Source of the DNA: DATLLJ01 sp035537875
GTDB taxonomy: Bacteria; Acidobacteriota; Vicinamibacteria; Vicinamibacterales; CAVVIG01
NCBI GenBank assembly: GCA_035537875.1
Contig: DATLLJ010000086.1
Location: 1 to 64,000 of the forward strand
Length of the DNA stretch: 64,000 nucleotides
Direction: 5' to 3'
Positions 15,646 to 25,088 of the stretch are shown piece after piece. Within the stretch, counting starts at the first letter, position 1, and every line of letters starts with the position of its first letter. A model generated the notes under the pieces. The model was given only the letters and a program-made list of their open reading frames with translations. It did not search any database and was not told the DNA's origin. A program made the position numbers and the translations under genes.

Positions 15646-16640
15646 CAGGCCGTCGGAGGGTCGTTTCGGGAATGCGGCCGACAGGGCGATTGCACCTGGG
15701 GCACCTCGTCGGCGCGCTCGGCAATTGGGTGCCGATGCAGGCCGACTACGACTGTTTTTATTTCGTCGCCGACTGGCACGCGCTGACGAGCGACTACGCC
15801 GACACCGGCCAGTTGACATCGTATGTCTACGAGAACGTCGCCGACTGGATCGGCGCGGGCCTCGATCCGGAGAAGAGCACGTTCTTCGTCCAGTCACTCG
15901 TGCCGGAGCATGCGGAGCTGTACGTGCTGCTGTCGATGGTCGTGCCGATTCCGTGGCTCGAGCGCGTGCCGACTTACAAGGAACAGCAGGAGAACCTGAA
16001 GGACAAGGACCTCTCCTCGATCGGGTTTCTCGGCTATCCGCTGCTGCAGACCGCGGATGTGGCGATCTACGACGCCAACTTCGTTCCTGTGGGCAAGGAT
16101 CAGGTGGTCCATCTCGAGCTCTCCAGGGAAGTGGTGCGCCGCTTCAATCAGTTCTTCGGGGACGTCCTCGTCGAACCGCAGCCGCTCCTCACCCCTGTTC
16201 CGCTGCTGCCGGGTCTCGACAACCGGAAGATGAGCAAGAGTTACGGCAACGCGATTGAATTGTGCGACGATGCGGAGACCGTCACGAAAAAAGTCCGCCA
16301 GATGTACACGGATCCGAAGCGGATTCGCGCCGACGTTCCGGGAACCGTCGAAGGCAACCCGGTATTCATTTATCATGACGTGTTCAATCCGAACACGGCC
16401 GAGGTCGACGACCTCAAGGCACGCTATCGCGCAGGAAAGGTCGGCGACGTCGAGGTAAAAACCAAGCTTGCCCACGCTCTCAACGCCTATCTCGAGCCCA
16501 TTCGCGCCAGGCGTGCCGCGGTTCTCACGAAACCGGGGCAGATCCGTGAGATTCTCGTCGAGGGTTCCAGGCGGGCGCGGGTCGTGGCCGGCGCGACGAT
16601 GGAACGGGTGCGCGATGCCGTCAAGATTTCGTACAGATGA
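15642..16640 (+). CDS. trpS: Tryptophanyl-tRNA synthetase
   Basis: This 332-residue class I synthetase charges tRNA-Trp. The nucleotide-binding motif appears as HLGH (residues 18-21, within RPTGRLHLGH) and the second signature is the canonical KMSKS in LDNRKMSKSYGN. The length matches bacterial TrpRS (about 330). The GTG start at 15642 overlaps the protease stop in GTGA, so the start codon is fixed by context and by the family N-terminus. The ORF overlaps scpA by four bases (ATGA), making protease, trpS, scpA and scpB a translationally coupled run. Confidence 0.96.
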   Translation: MTGRRRVVSGMRPTGRLHLGHLVGALGNWVPMQADYDCFYFVADWHALTSDYADTGQLTSYVYENVADWIGAGLDPEKSTFFVQSLVPEHAELYVLLSMVVPIPWLERVPTYKEQQENLKDKDLSSIGFLGYPLLQTADVAIYDANFVPVGKDQVVHLELSREVVRRFNQFFGDVLVEPQPLLTPVPLLPGLDNRKMSKSYGNAIELCDDAETVTKKVRQMYTDPKRIRADVPGTVEGNPVFIYHDVFNPNTAEVDDLKARYRAGKVGDVEVKTKLAHALNAYLEPIRARRAAVLTKPGQIREILVEGSRRARVVAGATMERVRDAVKISYR

Positions 16641-17452
16641 GCTACGCAATGGATCGGTTGCCTGATTTTGAATCGAACGCAGATGCGTTCGCCGTCCACC
16701 TTGACCGTTTCGAAGGCCCGCTCGACCTGCTGCTGCATCTGATCAGGCAGAACGAAGTCAGCATCCACGACATTCCGATTGCCCTGATCACGCAGCAGTA
16801 CCTCGACGCCATCGCCCTGATGGAGGAGCTCAACCTCGACCTGGCGGGCGATTACCTGGTCATGGCAGCGACGCTCATCCACATCAAGTCGAAAATGCTG
16901 CTGCCTCGTCCCGAAACGGCCGCGGGCGTCGAGGGGGAGGGCGAAGACCCGCGGGACATCCTGGTGCGGCGTCTGCTCGAGCACCAGAAGTTCAAGGCGG
17001 CTGCCGAACTGCTGCACGAGCGCGAGCAGGTCCGCTCTGCCCAATGGCAACGCCCCGATCAACGGGTCGCCGAGATGGCCGGCGAGGGCTACGAGCCGGA
17101 GCTCGAAGTCGATCTCTTCAGCCTCCTGAGTGCGTTTCAGGCGGTCGTGGAACGGGCAAAACATCGTCCCAAGGTGCTGTTGCCGGCCGAGCAAATCTCG
17201 GTGGAGACTCGCATCGACCAGCTCCTGGCGCGCCTCTCGGAGACCGAGGCGTGTGGCTTCGAAGATCTCTTTGCCGACGCGCACGATCGCGCCGGTCTCA
17301 TCGTTACTTTTCTCGCGCTGCTCGAGATGATTCGCCTGAATTTCGTGAGAGTGTTTCAGGTGGCCAGCTTCGGACCGATTCGCGTCTACAAACGGGCGCG
17401 GCCGGCCGACGCTCCTCATCCGATCGGCGATCCGGAGACGCACCATGGCTGA
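16637..17452 (+). CDS. scpA: Segregation and condensation protein A (kleisin)
   Basis: This 271-residue kleisin bridges the SMC heads in chromosome condensation together with ScpB. The characteristic N-terminus is clear: FEGPLDLLLHLIRQNEVSIHDIPIALITQQY, followed by DYLVMAATLIHIKSKMLLP. The C-terminal winged helix lies around VTFLALLEMIRLNFVRVFQ. The ATG overlaps the trpS stop; an ATG four codons later is also possible. It overlaps scpB by eight bases. Confidence 0.95.
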   Translation: MSYAMDRLPDFESNADAFAVHLDRFEGPLDLLLHLIRQNEVSIHDIPIALITQQYLDAIALMEELNLDLAGDYLVMAATLIHIKSKMLLPRPETAAGVEGEGEDPRDILVRRLLEHQKFKAAAELLHEREQVRSAQWQRPDQRVAEMAGEGYEPELEVDLFSLLSAFQAVVERAKHRPKVLLPAEQISVETRIDQLLARLSETEACGFEDLFADAHDRAGLIVTFLALLEMIRLNFVRVFQVASFGPIRVYKRARPADAPHPIGDPETHHG

Positions 17453-18152
17453 CGACAGACAGGAAGCACCGGAAACGGCGGCCGGGGCGAGCGGGCTGGA
17501 CGAGCAGCCGCGAGGACACGGCGCGGAGCTGAAGGCGGTGCTCGAAGCGCTGATCTTCGCCTCGCCCGACCCGCTGACCCCGAAGGCCATGTACAAGATC
17601 CTCGACACGGAGCCGAAGGAGGACGTGCAGGCTGCCCTGGCACTGCTTAAGGAGGACTACGAGCGTCCCAGCGGACTGCAACTGGTCGAAGTGGCCGGCG
17701 GCTATCAGATTGTGACGCGGCCCGACCTGCACGAGTGGGTGCGTCGTCTCTTCCAGGAGCGGACGACGCAGAAGCTATCGGTGCAGGCGCTCGAAACACT
17801 CGCGGTGATCGCGTACAAGCAGCCCATCACCGCGCTCGAAGTCAGCGAAGTCCGCGGGGTCAATACCTCAGGCGTTCTCAACACGCTGCTGGAGCGGCAT
17901 CTGATCAAGATCGTCGGGCGCAAACAAGTGGTCGGCCGGCCATTTCTTTACGCCACCACCCGCGAATTCCTGATCCGGTTCGGGCTGAACGACCTCAACG
18001 AGCTGCCAAAAGTGGAAGACATGGCCGAGGCGCTTGGGTTCGAGCCCCCACTGCTGGTCGAACAGACGCCGCAGGAAGACGCGCTGCCGCTCGAAGAGCC
18101 AGAGCCCGATCTGGAGTCAGGCGATCCGACGCCCAGCGGCTCGGTGCACTGA
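17445..18152 (+). CDS. scpB: Segregation and condensation protein B
   Basis: This 235-residue partner of ScpA contains two winged-helix domains: the first from about residue 25 (LKAVLEALIFASPDPLTPK) and the second after LSVQALETLAVIAYKQPITALEVSEVRGVNTSGVL, a strong family signature. The last 40 residues are acidic and Pro-rich and look disordered. The gene overlaps scpA and ends one base from the convergent pseudouridine synthase. Confidence 0.95.
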   Translation: MADDRQEAPETAAGASGLDEQPRGHGAELKAVLEALIFASPDPLTPKAMYKILDTEPKEDVQAALALLKEDYERPSGLQLVEVAGGYQIVTRPDLHEWVRRLFQERTTQKLSVQALETLAVIAYKQPITALEVSEVRGVNTSGVLNTLLERHLIKIVGRKQVVGRPFLYATTREFLIRFGLNDLNELPKVEDMAEALGFEPPLLVEQTPQEDALPLEEPEPDLESGDPTPSGSVH

Positions 18153-18153
18153 T

Positions 18154-18924
18154 TCAGCTGTTCCGCTGGCGCGTCCGCCGCTCGTGGTGACGAGCCAACA
18201 CGGTTCGTTCTGAGGGCGGTCTGTCGGACGCTGCCCGCAGCTTCTTGACCTCCGCGGCAGTGAGCTCGCGCCACTGTCCCGGCTTGAGCCGCTGATCCGT
18301 GAGCGGCCCGATGGCAATGCGGGTCAGGCGGCTCACGGGATGGCCGATCGCGTCGCACATCTTCCGGACCTGCCGGTTCCGCCCCTCGCGGATGACCACG
18401 CGCAGATGCCCCGGCCCGATGGCTCTGACATCCGCCGGCTCGGTTCTCCTGCCGTCAATGACCACTCCATGCTGGAGACGGGCGAGATCTTCCGCGTCAG
18501 GCACGCCCAGCACGCGAGCGTCGTATACACGCGAGATCCCGTGTCGCGGGTGCGTCAGACGCGCCGCCAGATCGCCGTCGTTGGTCAGCACGATCAAGCC
18601 CTCGGAGTCGAAGTCCAGGCGGCCGACGGGGTAGATGTAGTCGCTGACGTCGGGGAGGAGGTCGAGTAGCGTCGGGCGGCGCTGCGGATCGGAACGCGTC
18701 GATACGTAGCCGCGCGGCTTGTTCAGCAGGATGTACCGATGGCGCTCGACGATTTTCACGCGCCGGCCGTCGACTCGAATGTCGTCGCGCAGCGGGTCGG
18801 CTTTCGTGCCGAGCTGGCGGATCGGTTCGCCGTTGACCGTGACGCGGCCGTCGCGCATGAGTTGCTCGGATGCGCGCCGCGATGCGACGCCGGCCTGCGA
18901 CAGAATCTTCTGGATCCGATCCAT
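18154..18924 (-). CDS. rluB: 23S rRNA pseudouridine synthase, RluB/RsuA family
   Basis: This 256-residue enzyme isomerises uridine in rRNA. Residues 1-60 form an S4 RNA-binding domain (RIQKILSQAGVASRRASEQLM). The catalytic block is VGRLDFDSEGLIVLTNDG, with the nucleophilic Asp in GRLD. The C-terminal 20 residues are basic. In many bacteria rluB follows scpB on the same strand before cmk; here it sits in that position but is inverted, tail to tail with scpB. Confidence 0.9.
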   Translation of the reverse strand: MDRIQKILSQAGVASRRASEQLMRDGRVTVNGEPIRQLGTKADPLRDDIRVDGRRVKIVERHRYILLNKPRGYVSTRSDPQRRPTLLDLLPDVSDYIYPVGRLDFDSEGLIVLTNDGDLAARLTHPRHGISRVYDARVLGVPDAEDLARLQHGVVIDGRRTEPADVRAIGPGHLRVVIREGRNRQVRKMCDAIGHPVSRLTRIAIGPLTDQRLKPGQWRELTAAEVKKLRAASDRPPSERTVLARHHERRTRQRNS

Positions 18925-19006
18925 TCAGCGCCTGTTTATCACGAAGATGACGAAGACCCCAAGATCCCTATGAGCCCGACCAGCCTTCGTGACGCGCGAA
19001 GGTCGC

Positions 19007-19690
19007 GTGATAGATTACCTGCCGGTGCGTCCGCTCATCATCGCCATCGACGGTCCTTCGGGAGCCGGCAAAGGGACTGTCGCCCGCGCCATCGCGGCCC
19101 AACTCGGCTATCGCCATGTCGATAGCGGTGCGATGTACCGCGCGGTCGGGTGGAAGGCGCGTGCGGCCGGCATTCCGCTGGACGACGAGGGCGCGGTGGC
19201 GGCGCTGGCCTCGCGGTCGCGTCTGTCGGTGACCGCGACACGGGTCGAAATCGACGGGACGGATGTCACGCGCACCATCCGCACGCCGGAGATCGATCGG
19301 GCAGCCGCGGCGGTGGCACGGCTGCCGCAAGTGCGCGCCGTGCTCGTCGAACGTCAGCGTCAGATGGGCAACGGCGGTGGCATCGTGATGGAAGGCCGCG
19401 ACATCGGGACAGTGGTTTTTCCGGCGGCGGACGTCAAGCTGTACCTCGATGCGACGCCCGAAGAACGGGCGCGCCGCCGAGCCGCCGACCCGTCACATAG
19501 CGGCCCGGCACTCGTCGCGGACGTCGCCACCGCACTGACCGAGCGGGATGAAATCGATCGCACGCGCGCCGCCTCGCCGCTCTACGCGGCCGCGGATGCG
19601 ATCGTCCTGGACACGACGGACAAACCCGTCGCGGCCGTCGTGGACGAGGCGATGAAGGTCATCCGGGCGAAGATCGACAGCGCGCGCTGA
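19007..19690 (+). CDS. cmk: Cytidylate kinase
   Basis: This 227-residue kinase phosphorylates CMP and dCMP. The P-loop is GPSGAGKGT, followed by LGYRHVDSGAMYRAV, the GGGIVMEGRDIGTVVFP nucleotide-binding stretch and DATPEERARRRAAD. The frame is open from GTG 18989, but GTG 19007 has GAAGG four bases upstream and gives the expected length; GTG 19025 is a third option. It is followed by rpsA after an inverted gene, a common cmk-rpsA neighbourhood. Confidence 0.93.
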   Translation: MIDYLPVRPLIIAIDGPSGAGKGTVARAIAAQLGYRHVDSGAMYRAVGWKARAAGIPLDDEGAVAALASRSRLSVTATRVEIDGTDVTRTIRTPEIDRAAAAVARLPQVRAVLVERQRQMGNGGGIVMEGRDIGTVVFPAADVKLYLDATPEERARRRAADPSHSGPALVADVATALTERDEIDRTRAASPLYAAADAIVLDTTDKPVAAVVDEAMKVIRAKIDSAR

Positions 19691-20281
19691 CTACTTCCGA
19701 TCCCGGTAGTCCTCGGACGAAGCGGGATCCAGCTCCCACCGTTTGCGATCTCGCGCCGTCACCTTGTCCGCCGCCTTCAGCTCCTCGTTGTCCTGGTACT
19801 CGACGCCGAGCGCGCGGCCGATGTCGTCGACGATGTCCTGATCGGGGGAGGGATTGTCGCCGCCCGGCGCGCCATCGCCGGTGAAGTACGCGTCCTCCAG
19901 GTCGGTGTCCACGTCCCCCCCGGTGATGGCCGAGCCCATGCCGCGGTGCTCCATCCGGCTTTCGGCCATCTCGGCCCGACCGGTTCGAACGGCGGTCCCG
20001 CGCCGGTCCAGATCCAGCGACGAGGGAGGCGTCTGCACCGTTTCTTCCAGGGTTCGACGCGCCCGTTCGAGGCGTGCGGCCTTCGGAATGGGCCGGCCCG
20101 GCGCTGCCGCCCGCTTGGTGGCCGCTTTGCGCGCAGGGGCGGCCTTCTTGGGGCTTCGCTTCGCCCTCCGCGGCGTGCGACGGCTTTTGGCAGCGGATCG
20201 TTTGGCCGTGGGACGGGCCGCCACCCGCTTGCGGGCCGAGGAGCGGGCCGTTTTGGGTCGTCGGGGCTTTCGCTTCGCCAT
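19691..20281 (-). CDS. Histone H1-like basic protein with DUF6335-type C-terminal domain
   Basis: This 196-residue protein has two unlike halves. Residues 1 to about 75 are almost entirely Lys, Arg, Ala and Pro, like eukaryotic H1 tails and bacterial histone-like proteins, and should bind nucleic acid. The C-terminal half (GGDVDTDLEDAYF, PSPDQDIVDDIGRALGVEY, DRKRWELDPASSEDY) resembles the acidic DUF6335 domain known from cyanobacteria; that identification is from memory. ATG 20281 has AAAGGA about ten bases upstream. Upstream extension of the frame is not supported. The combination suggests a DNA- or ribosome-associated stress protein, but no function is established. Confidence 0.75.
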   Translation of the reverse strand: MAKRKPRRPKTARSSARKRVAARPTAKRSAAKSRRTPRRAKRSPKKAAPARKAATKRAAAPGRPIPKAARLERARRTLEETVQTPPSSLDLDRRGTAVRTGRAEMAESRMEHRGMGSAITGGDVDTDLEDAYFTGDGAPGGDNPSPDQDIVDDIGRALGVEYQDNEELKAADKVTARDRKRWELDPASSEDYRDRK

Positions 20282-20302
20282 GGGGGGTTGTCCTTTCGAA
20301 CC

Positions 20303-20332
20303 TTGACAGTGTTGCGATAAGTGTCGTACGCT
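20303..20332 (+). promoter_or_regulatory. Predicted rpsA promoter and long 5' UTR
   Basis: TTGACA (20303-20308) and TACGCT (20327-20332) are 18 bases apart. Transcription would start near 20339, leaving about 100 bases before the rpsA ATG. That leader contains a CCTCGA/TCGAGG hairpin near 20358-20383 and ends in AGGAGG. Long leaders that bind S1 are used for rpsA autoregulation in other bacteria; this one is a candidate only. Confidence 0.5.
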
Positions 20333-20442
20333 CTGTTGCTTATCGGAATTCAGCGAGCCTCGACCGTGCGCCTCGGCTCGAGGAAACCCCCGCCGGGAAT
20401 GGGCGGCGAGTATTCGGTAGTTCCGAGGAGGACCTGTACGGC

Positions 20443-22272
<1,830 letters not shown>

Positions 22273-22288
22273 GCTGGGCCAGAAGCCC

Positions 22289-22368
22289 GAGGCTAGAGGT
22301 TGGAGGCTAGAGGTTAGGGGCTGGGGCGGGAGGTTGCAACCCCCAACCTCCAACCTCCAACCTCTAGG
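22289..22368 (+). repeat. Heptad palindrome between rpsA and the HU/IHF gene
   Basis: The left arm is a run of 7-base units GGCTAGA, GGTTGGA, GGCTAGA, GGTTAGG, GGCTGGG. The right arm (22340-22368) is CCCCAACCTCCAACCTCCAA plus CCTCTAGGG, its inverted counterpart. It forms a long hairpin that starts 16 bases after the rpsA stop and ends just before the ribosome-binding site of the next gene, so it could terminate, process or stabilise transcripts. Confidence 0.85.
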
Positions 22369-22379
22369 GAGAACCGAGA

Positions 22380-22730
22380 ATGACGAACGGCAGCATGACC
22401 AAGGCGGAGCTCGTCGAGGAAGTGTCGCGCGTTTCCGATCTCACGAAGAAGCACTCCGAGGTCATCGTCGACACGGTCTTCCGGAGCATCATCGAGGCGC
22501 TGCACCGCGGCGAGAAGATCGAACTGCGGGGGTTCGGGAGCTTTCGACTGCGGAAGCGCGAGCCGCGCAAGGGGCGCAACCCGAAGACGGGCGACAAGGT
22601 CGACGTGCCGCCGAAGAAAGTGCCGTACTTCAAACCTGGCAAGGAGCTCAAAGAGCTCATCAACAAGGAACCGACGCCAGCCGATTCGCCATCCGGGAAG
22701 GATTCCCCTCCGGATGCAATGGCAGTATGA
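22380..22730 (+). CDS. HU/IHF family nucleoid protein
   Basis: This 116-residue DNA-bending protein has the complete HU/IHF fold: MTKAELVEEVSRVSDLTKKHSEVIVD, then KIELRGFGSFRLRKREPRKG and the intercalating arm GRNPKTGDKVDVPPKKVPYFKPGKELKE. The Arg-Asn-Pro at the arm tip is present. The 20-residue tail after LINKEP is extra compared with HU (90 aa). AGGGAG stands eight bases before ATG 22380. Position after rpsA parallels the rpsA-ihfB arrangement of proteobacteria. Confidence 0.93.
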   Translation: MTNGSMTKAELVEEVSRVSDLTKKHSEVIVDTVFRSIIEALHRGEKIELRGFGSFRLRKREPRKGRNPKTGDKVDVPPKKVPYFKPGKELKELINKEPTPADSPSGKDSPPDAMAV

Positions 22731-22734
22731 AACA

Positions 22735-22790
22735 CCGGAGGTTGGAGGCCCGTCCCTCGTCCCCAGCCTCTAGCCTCTGACCTCTGTCCT
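22735..22790 (+). repeat. Heptad palindrome before the HIT gene
   Basis: A short left arm GGAGGTTGGAGGC faces a right arm whose reverse complement reads AGAGGTCAGAGGCTAGAGGC (about 22764-22787), again 7-base units of the same family as at 22289-22368. It occupies nearly the whole gap between the HU/IHF gene and the HIT gene and ends directly at the GTG start. Confidence 0.75.
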
Positions 22791-22791
22791 T

Positions 22792-23295
22792 GTGGAACGC
22801 CTCTGGTCTCCCTGGAGACTGGCCTACGTGACCGGCGCAGCTGGCGAAGAGCGGAACGGACACTGTATTTTCTGCGAGGCGGGCGCGGCCGGACGCGATG
22901 AGCTCGTGCTGGTTCGCACCCCGCTGTCCTTCGTCATCCTCAATCGCTACCCGTACAACAACGGCCACTTGATGGTCGCCCCGCGACGACACGTCGCCAC
23001 GCTGGCGTCGTCCACGGCCGACGAGCTCAACGACGTGATGACCCTGACGCGCCGTGCCGAGATGGCGTTGACCGAAGCGTACACGCCGCAGGGGATCAAC
23101 GTCGGCATCAACCTCGGGCGGCCCGCAGGCGCTGGCATCGTCGATCATCTCCATGTGCACCTCGTCCCGAGATGGACCGGCGACACGAGCTTCATTTCCG
23201 TGGTCGGCAACACCCGTGTGCTGCCCGAAGAGCTGAGCCAGACTGCCGCACGGCTGCGACCGATCTTCGAGCGGCTCGGTTCACAACCGACGTAG
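22792..23295 (+). CDS. HIT family nucleotide hydrolase/phosphorylase
   Basis: This 167-residue protein belongs to the histidine-triad superfamily, of the Ap4A phosphorylase-like branch that starts with LWSPWRLAYV. The zinc-like site CIFCE is near residue 25, and the triad is HLHVHLVPRW, with NRYPYNNGHLMVAPRRHV before it. GTG 22792 is used because it gives the family start and the repeat ends there. Substrate within dinucleoside polyphosphates or AMP conjugates is not determined. Confidence 0.9.
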   Translation: MERLWSPWRLAYVTGAAGEERNGHCIFCEAGAAGRDELVLVRTPLSFVILNRYPYNNGHLMVAPRRHVATLASSTADELNDVMTLTRRAEMALTEAYTPQGINVGINLGRPAGAGIVDHLHVHLVPRWTGDTSFISVVGNTRVLPEELSQTAARLRPIFERLGSQPT

Positions 23296-23331
23296 CGAGC
23301 GCCCGGAAGCCCGTGACTGGCTGTTGACGAA

Positions 23332-24525
23332 ATGGTTCTCGACCTCACCCCGGAACAGCGAGCGTTCAAGGAGTCCATCGAACAGTTCGCGCGTGAAAGC
23401 ATTGCACCACGGGCGCAGCGCATCGATGAGGCCGGGGAGTTCCCGATCGACGTAGTGCGGGACGCCGCCCGGCTTGGCTTGCTGGGTATGACCATCCCGA
23501 CGGCCTGGGGCGGCGCGGGTCGCGACTACATCGCGTACGCTCTCGCCATCGAAGCCATCGCGCGGGCGAGCGCGACTGTGGCGGCCTCCCTCGTCGTCAC
23601 CAACTCGCTGGTCGCCGAGCTCATCGCGTACGCCGGGAGCGATCCTCAGAAGGAGCGGTGGCTGCGGACACTCGCGGCCGGCGACGCCCCTGGCGCGTTC
23701 GCGCTGTCCGAACCGAACGCCGGGACGGATGCCGCCAATCAGCTGACCACCGCCGTGCGAACCGGCAACGGCTATCGAATCAGAGGACGGAAGGTCTGGG
23801 TTGCGAACGCGGAAGCGGCGCAGCTCGCCATCGTGTTTGCGACGACCACGCCTGGCCCGACGAGGCGATCGAGAGGGCTGGAGGCGCCGGCATCGTCCGG
23901 GGCACGCGTGCGCGGGGTCACGGCGTTTCTCGTGCCGATGGATGCTGCAGGCATCACTCGAACAGCGCGCGACGAATCGCTCGGCGTGCGTGGCCTGGGC
24001 TGCATGGATCTCGAGTTCGACGTGAGTGTCGGCGAGGATCAGGTGCTCGGACCCGTCGATCACGGATTCCGCCTCGCGCTGTGGGCGCTCGACGGAGGCC
24101 GTGTCGGCATCGCTGCGCAGGCACTGGGGATCGGTGAAGCGGCTCTCGACGCCGCCATCGACCATGCGAAGGCGCGTGAGCAGTTTGGCCAGCCCATTGC
24201 AAATTACCAGGCGATCCAGTGGATGCTCGCCGATTCGGCCACCGAGCTGGGAGCGGCACGTCTGCTGACGTGGAAGGCGGCTGACGCGAGGCAGCGCCAG
24301 GACCGTGCGACCCTGGAAGCGTCGATGGCCAAACTCGCGGCGTCGGAGGCGGCCCACCGCGCCGCAGACCGGGCGATGCAGGTACTCGCGTCAGCAGGTT
24401 ACCGCCGCGGATCCGTCGTCGAGCGACTCTTCCGCGACGTGCGCGCGACGGAGATTTATCAGGGCACCTCGGAAGCGCAGCGGATGATCATCGCGGAGGC
24501 CGTTCTCGCGGATTCGAGAATCTGA
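23332..24525 (+). CDS. Acyl-CoA dehydrogenase family protein with Gln in place of the catalytic Glu
   Basis: This 397-residue flavoprotein has the full fold: N-terminal helices (LDLTPEQRAFKESIEQFARE), the FAD-binding FALSEPNAGTDAA and KVWVANAEAAQL region, and the C-terminal AREQFGQPIANYQAIQ. In most short- and medium-chain enzymes the base is Glu in IYEGTSE; here the sequence is IYQGTSEAQR with Gln377. The alternative base position used by isovaleryl-CoA dehydrogenase (a Glu near ALDGGR) is also not a Glu. It may be inactive, use another residue, or act in a different reaction. Relatives function in beta-oxidation or amino-acid breakdown. Confidence 0.85.
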   Translation: MVLDLTPEQRAFKESIEQFARESIAPRAQRIDEAGEFPIDVVRDAARLGLLGMTIPTAWGGAGRDYIAYALAIEAIARASATVAASLVVTNSLVAELIAYAGSDPQKERWLRTLAAGDAPGAFALSEPNAGTDAANQLTTAVRTGNGYRIRGRKVWVANAEAAQLAIVFATTTPGPTRRSRGLEAPASSGARVRGVTAFLVPMDAAGITRTARDESLGVRGLGCMDLEFDVSVGEDQVLGPVDHGFRLALWALDGGRVGIAAQALGIGEAALDAAIDHAKAREQFGQPIANYQAIQWMLADSATELGAARLLTWKAADARQRQDRATLEASMAKLAASEAAHRAADRAMQVLASAGYRRGSVVERLFRDVRATEIYQGTSEAQRMIIAEAVLADSRI

Positions 24526-24545
24526 GTGCGGTTCCCCCCCGGGAG

Positions 24546-25073
24546 TCACTGACGTGAGGATGCGTCCGCGCGCCGCCTGGGGATGCTCAAGGTCTTCCAC
24601 TCTCCCGCCGCGAAATGCTTCGAGAGGTACACGATTTGGCCCACGTGATAGGCGGCGTGCAGCGCGAGCCGGTTGAGCGTCTCGAGGGCCAGGGCCGCCT
24701 CGCCCCGGATGTACACCGTCCGCAGCAGATCCGCTGGCTCGAGCCGTTCGATGGCGGCGAACGTTATCGTCCAGCCTTTGTCCCACGCCTCCATCAGCTC
24801 CCGGCGTGACAACGCGTCGGGCATCTCGAATTCGCCATCGCGATTTCGATCGGGCTTCTCCCCGTCAGTGGTCAGGAAATCCGTGAACCTCGAGCGCAGA
24901 TTTCCCGCCAGGTGCTGGACGATGACGGCGATGCTGTTGGAGTCGGGATCGAGGAGCGCATGGAGGTCGGCATCGGACACCTGCGCGATCGCCCGCTCGC
25001 CGAGGCCCTTGTAATAACGGAGGTTCTTGAGGAGGTTCGTCAGATAGACCGTGCTGTTGGCTGCATCGGACAT
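24546..25073 (-). CDS. DinB-like (DUF1572-type) four-helix protein
   Basis: This 175-residue protein resembles DinB/YfiT metal-binding four-helix bundles. Candidate metal ligands are the His in IVQHLAGN near residue 54 and the pair in LALHAAYHVGQIVYL near residues 137-141, spaced as in the family. DUF1572 proteins include bacillithiol-type and mycothiol-type transferases, but no specific reaction can be assigned. It is transcribed toward the first acyl-CoA dehydrogenase and starts 15 bases from the stop of the second one, so it is probably in the latter's operon. Confidence 0.8.
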   Translation of the reverse strand: MSDAANSTVYLTNLLKNLRYYKGLGERAIAQVSDADLHALLDPDSNSIAVIVQHLAGNLRSRFTDFLTTDGEKPDRNRDGEFEMPDALSRRELMEAWDKGWTITFAAIERLEPADLLRTVYIRGEAALALETLNRLALHAAYHVGQIVYLSKHFAAGEWKTLSIPRRRADASSRQ

Positions 25074-25088
25074 CTCGTTCTCGTTCCC

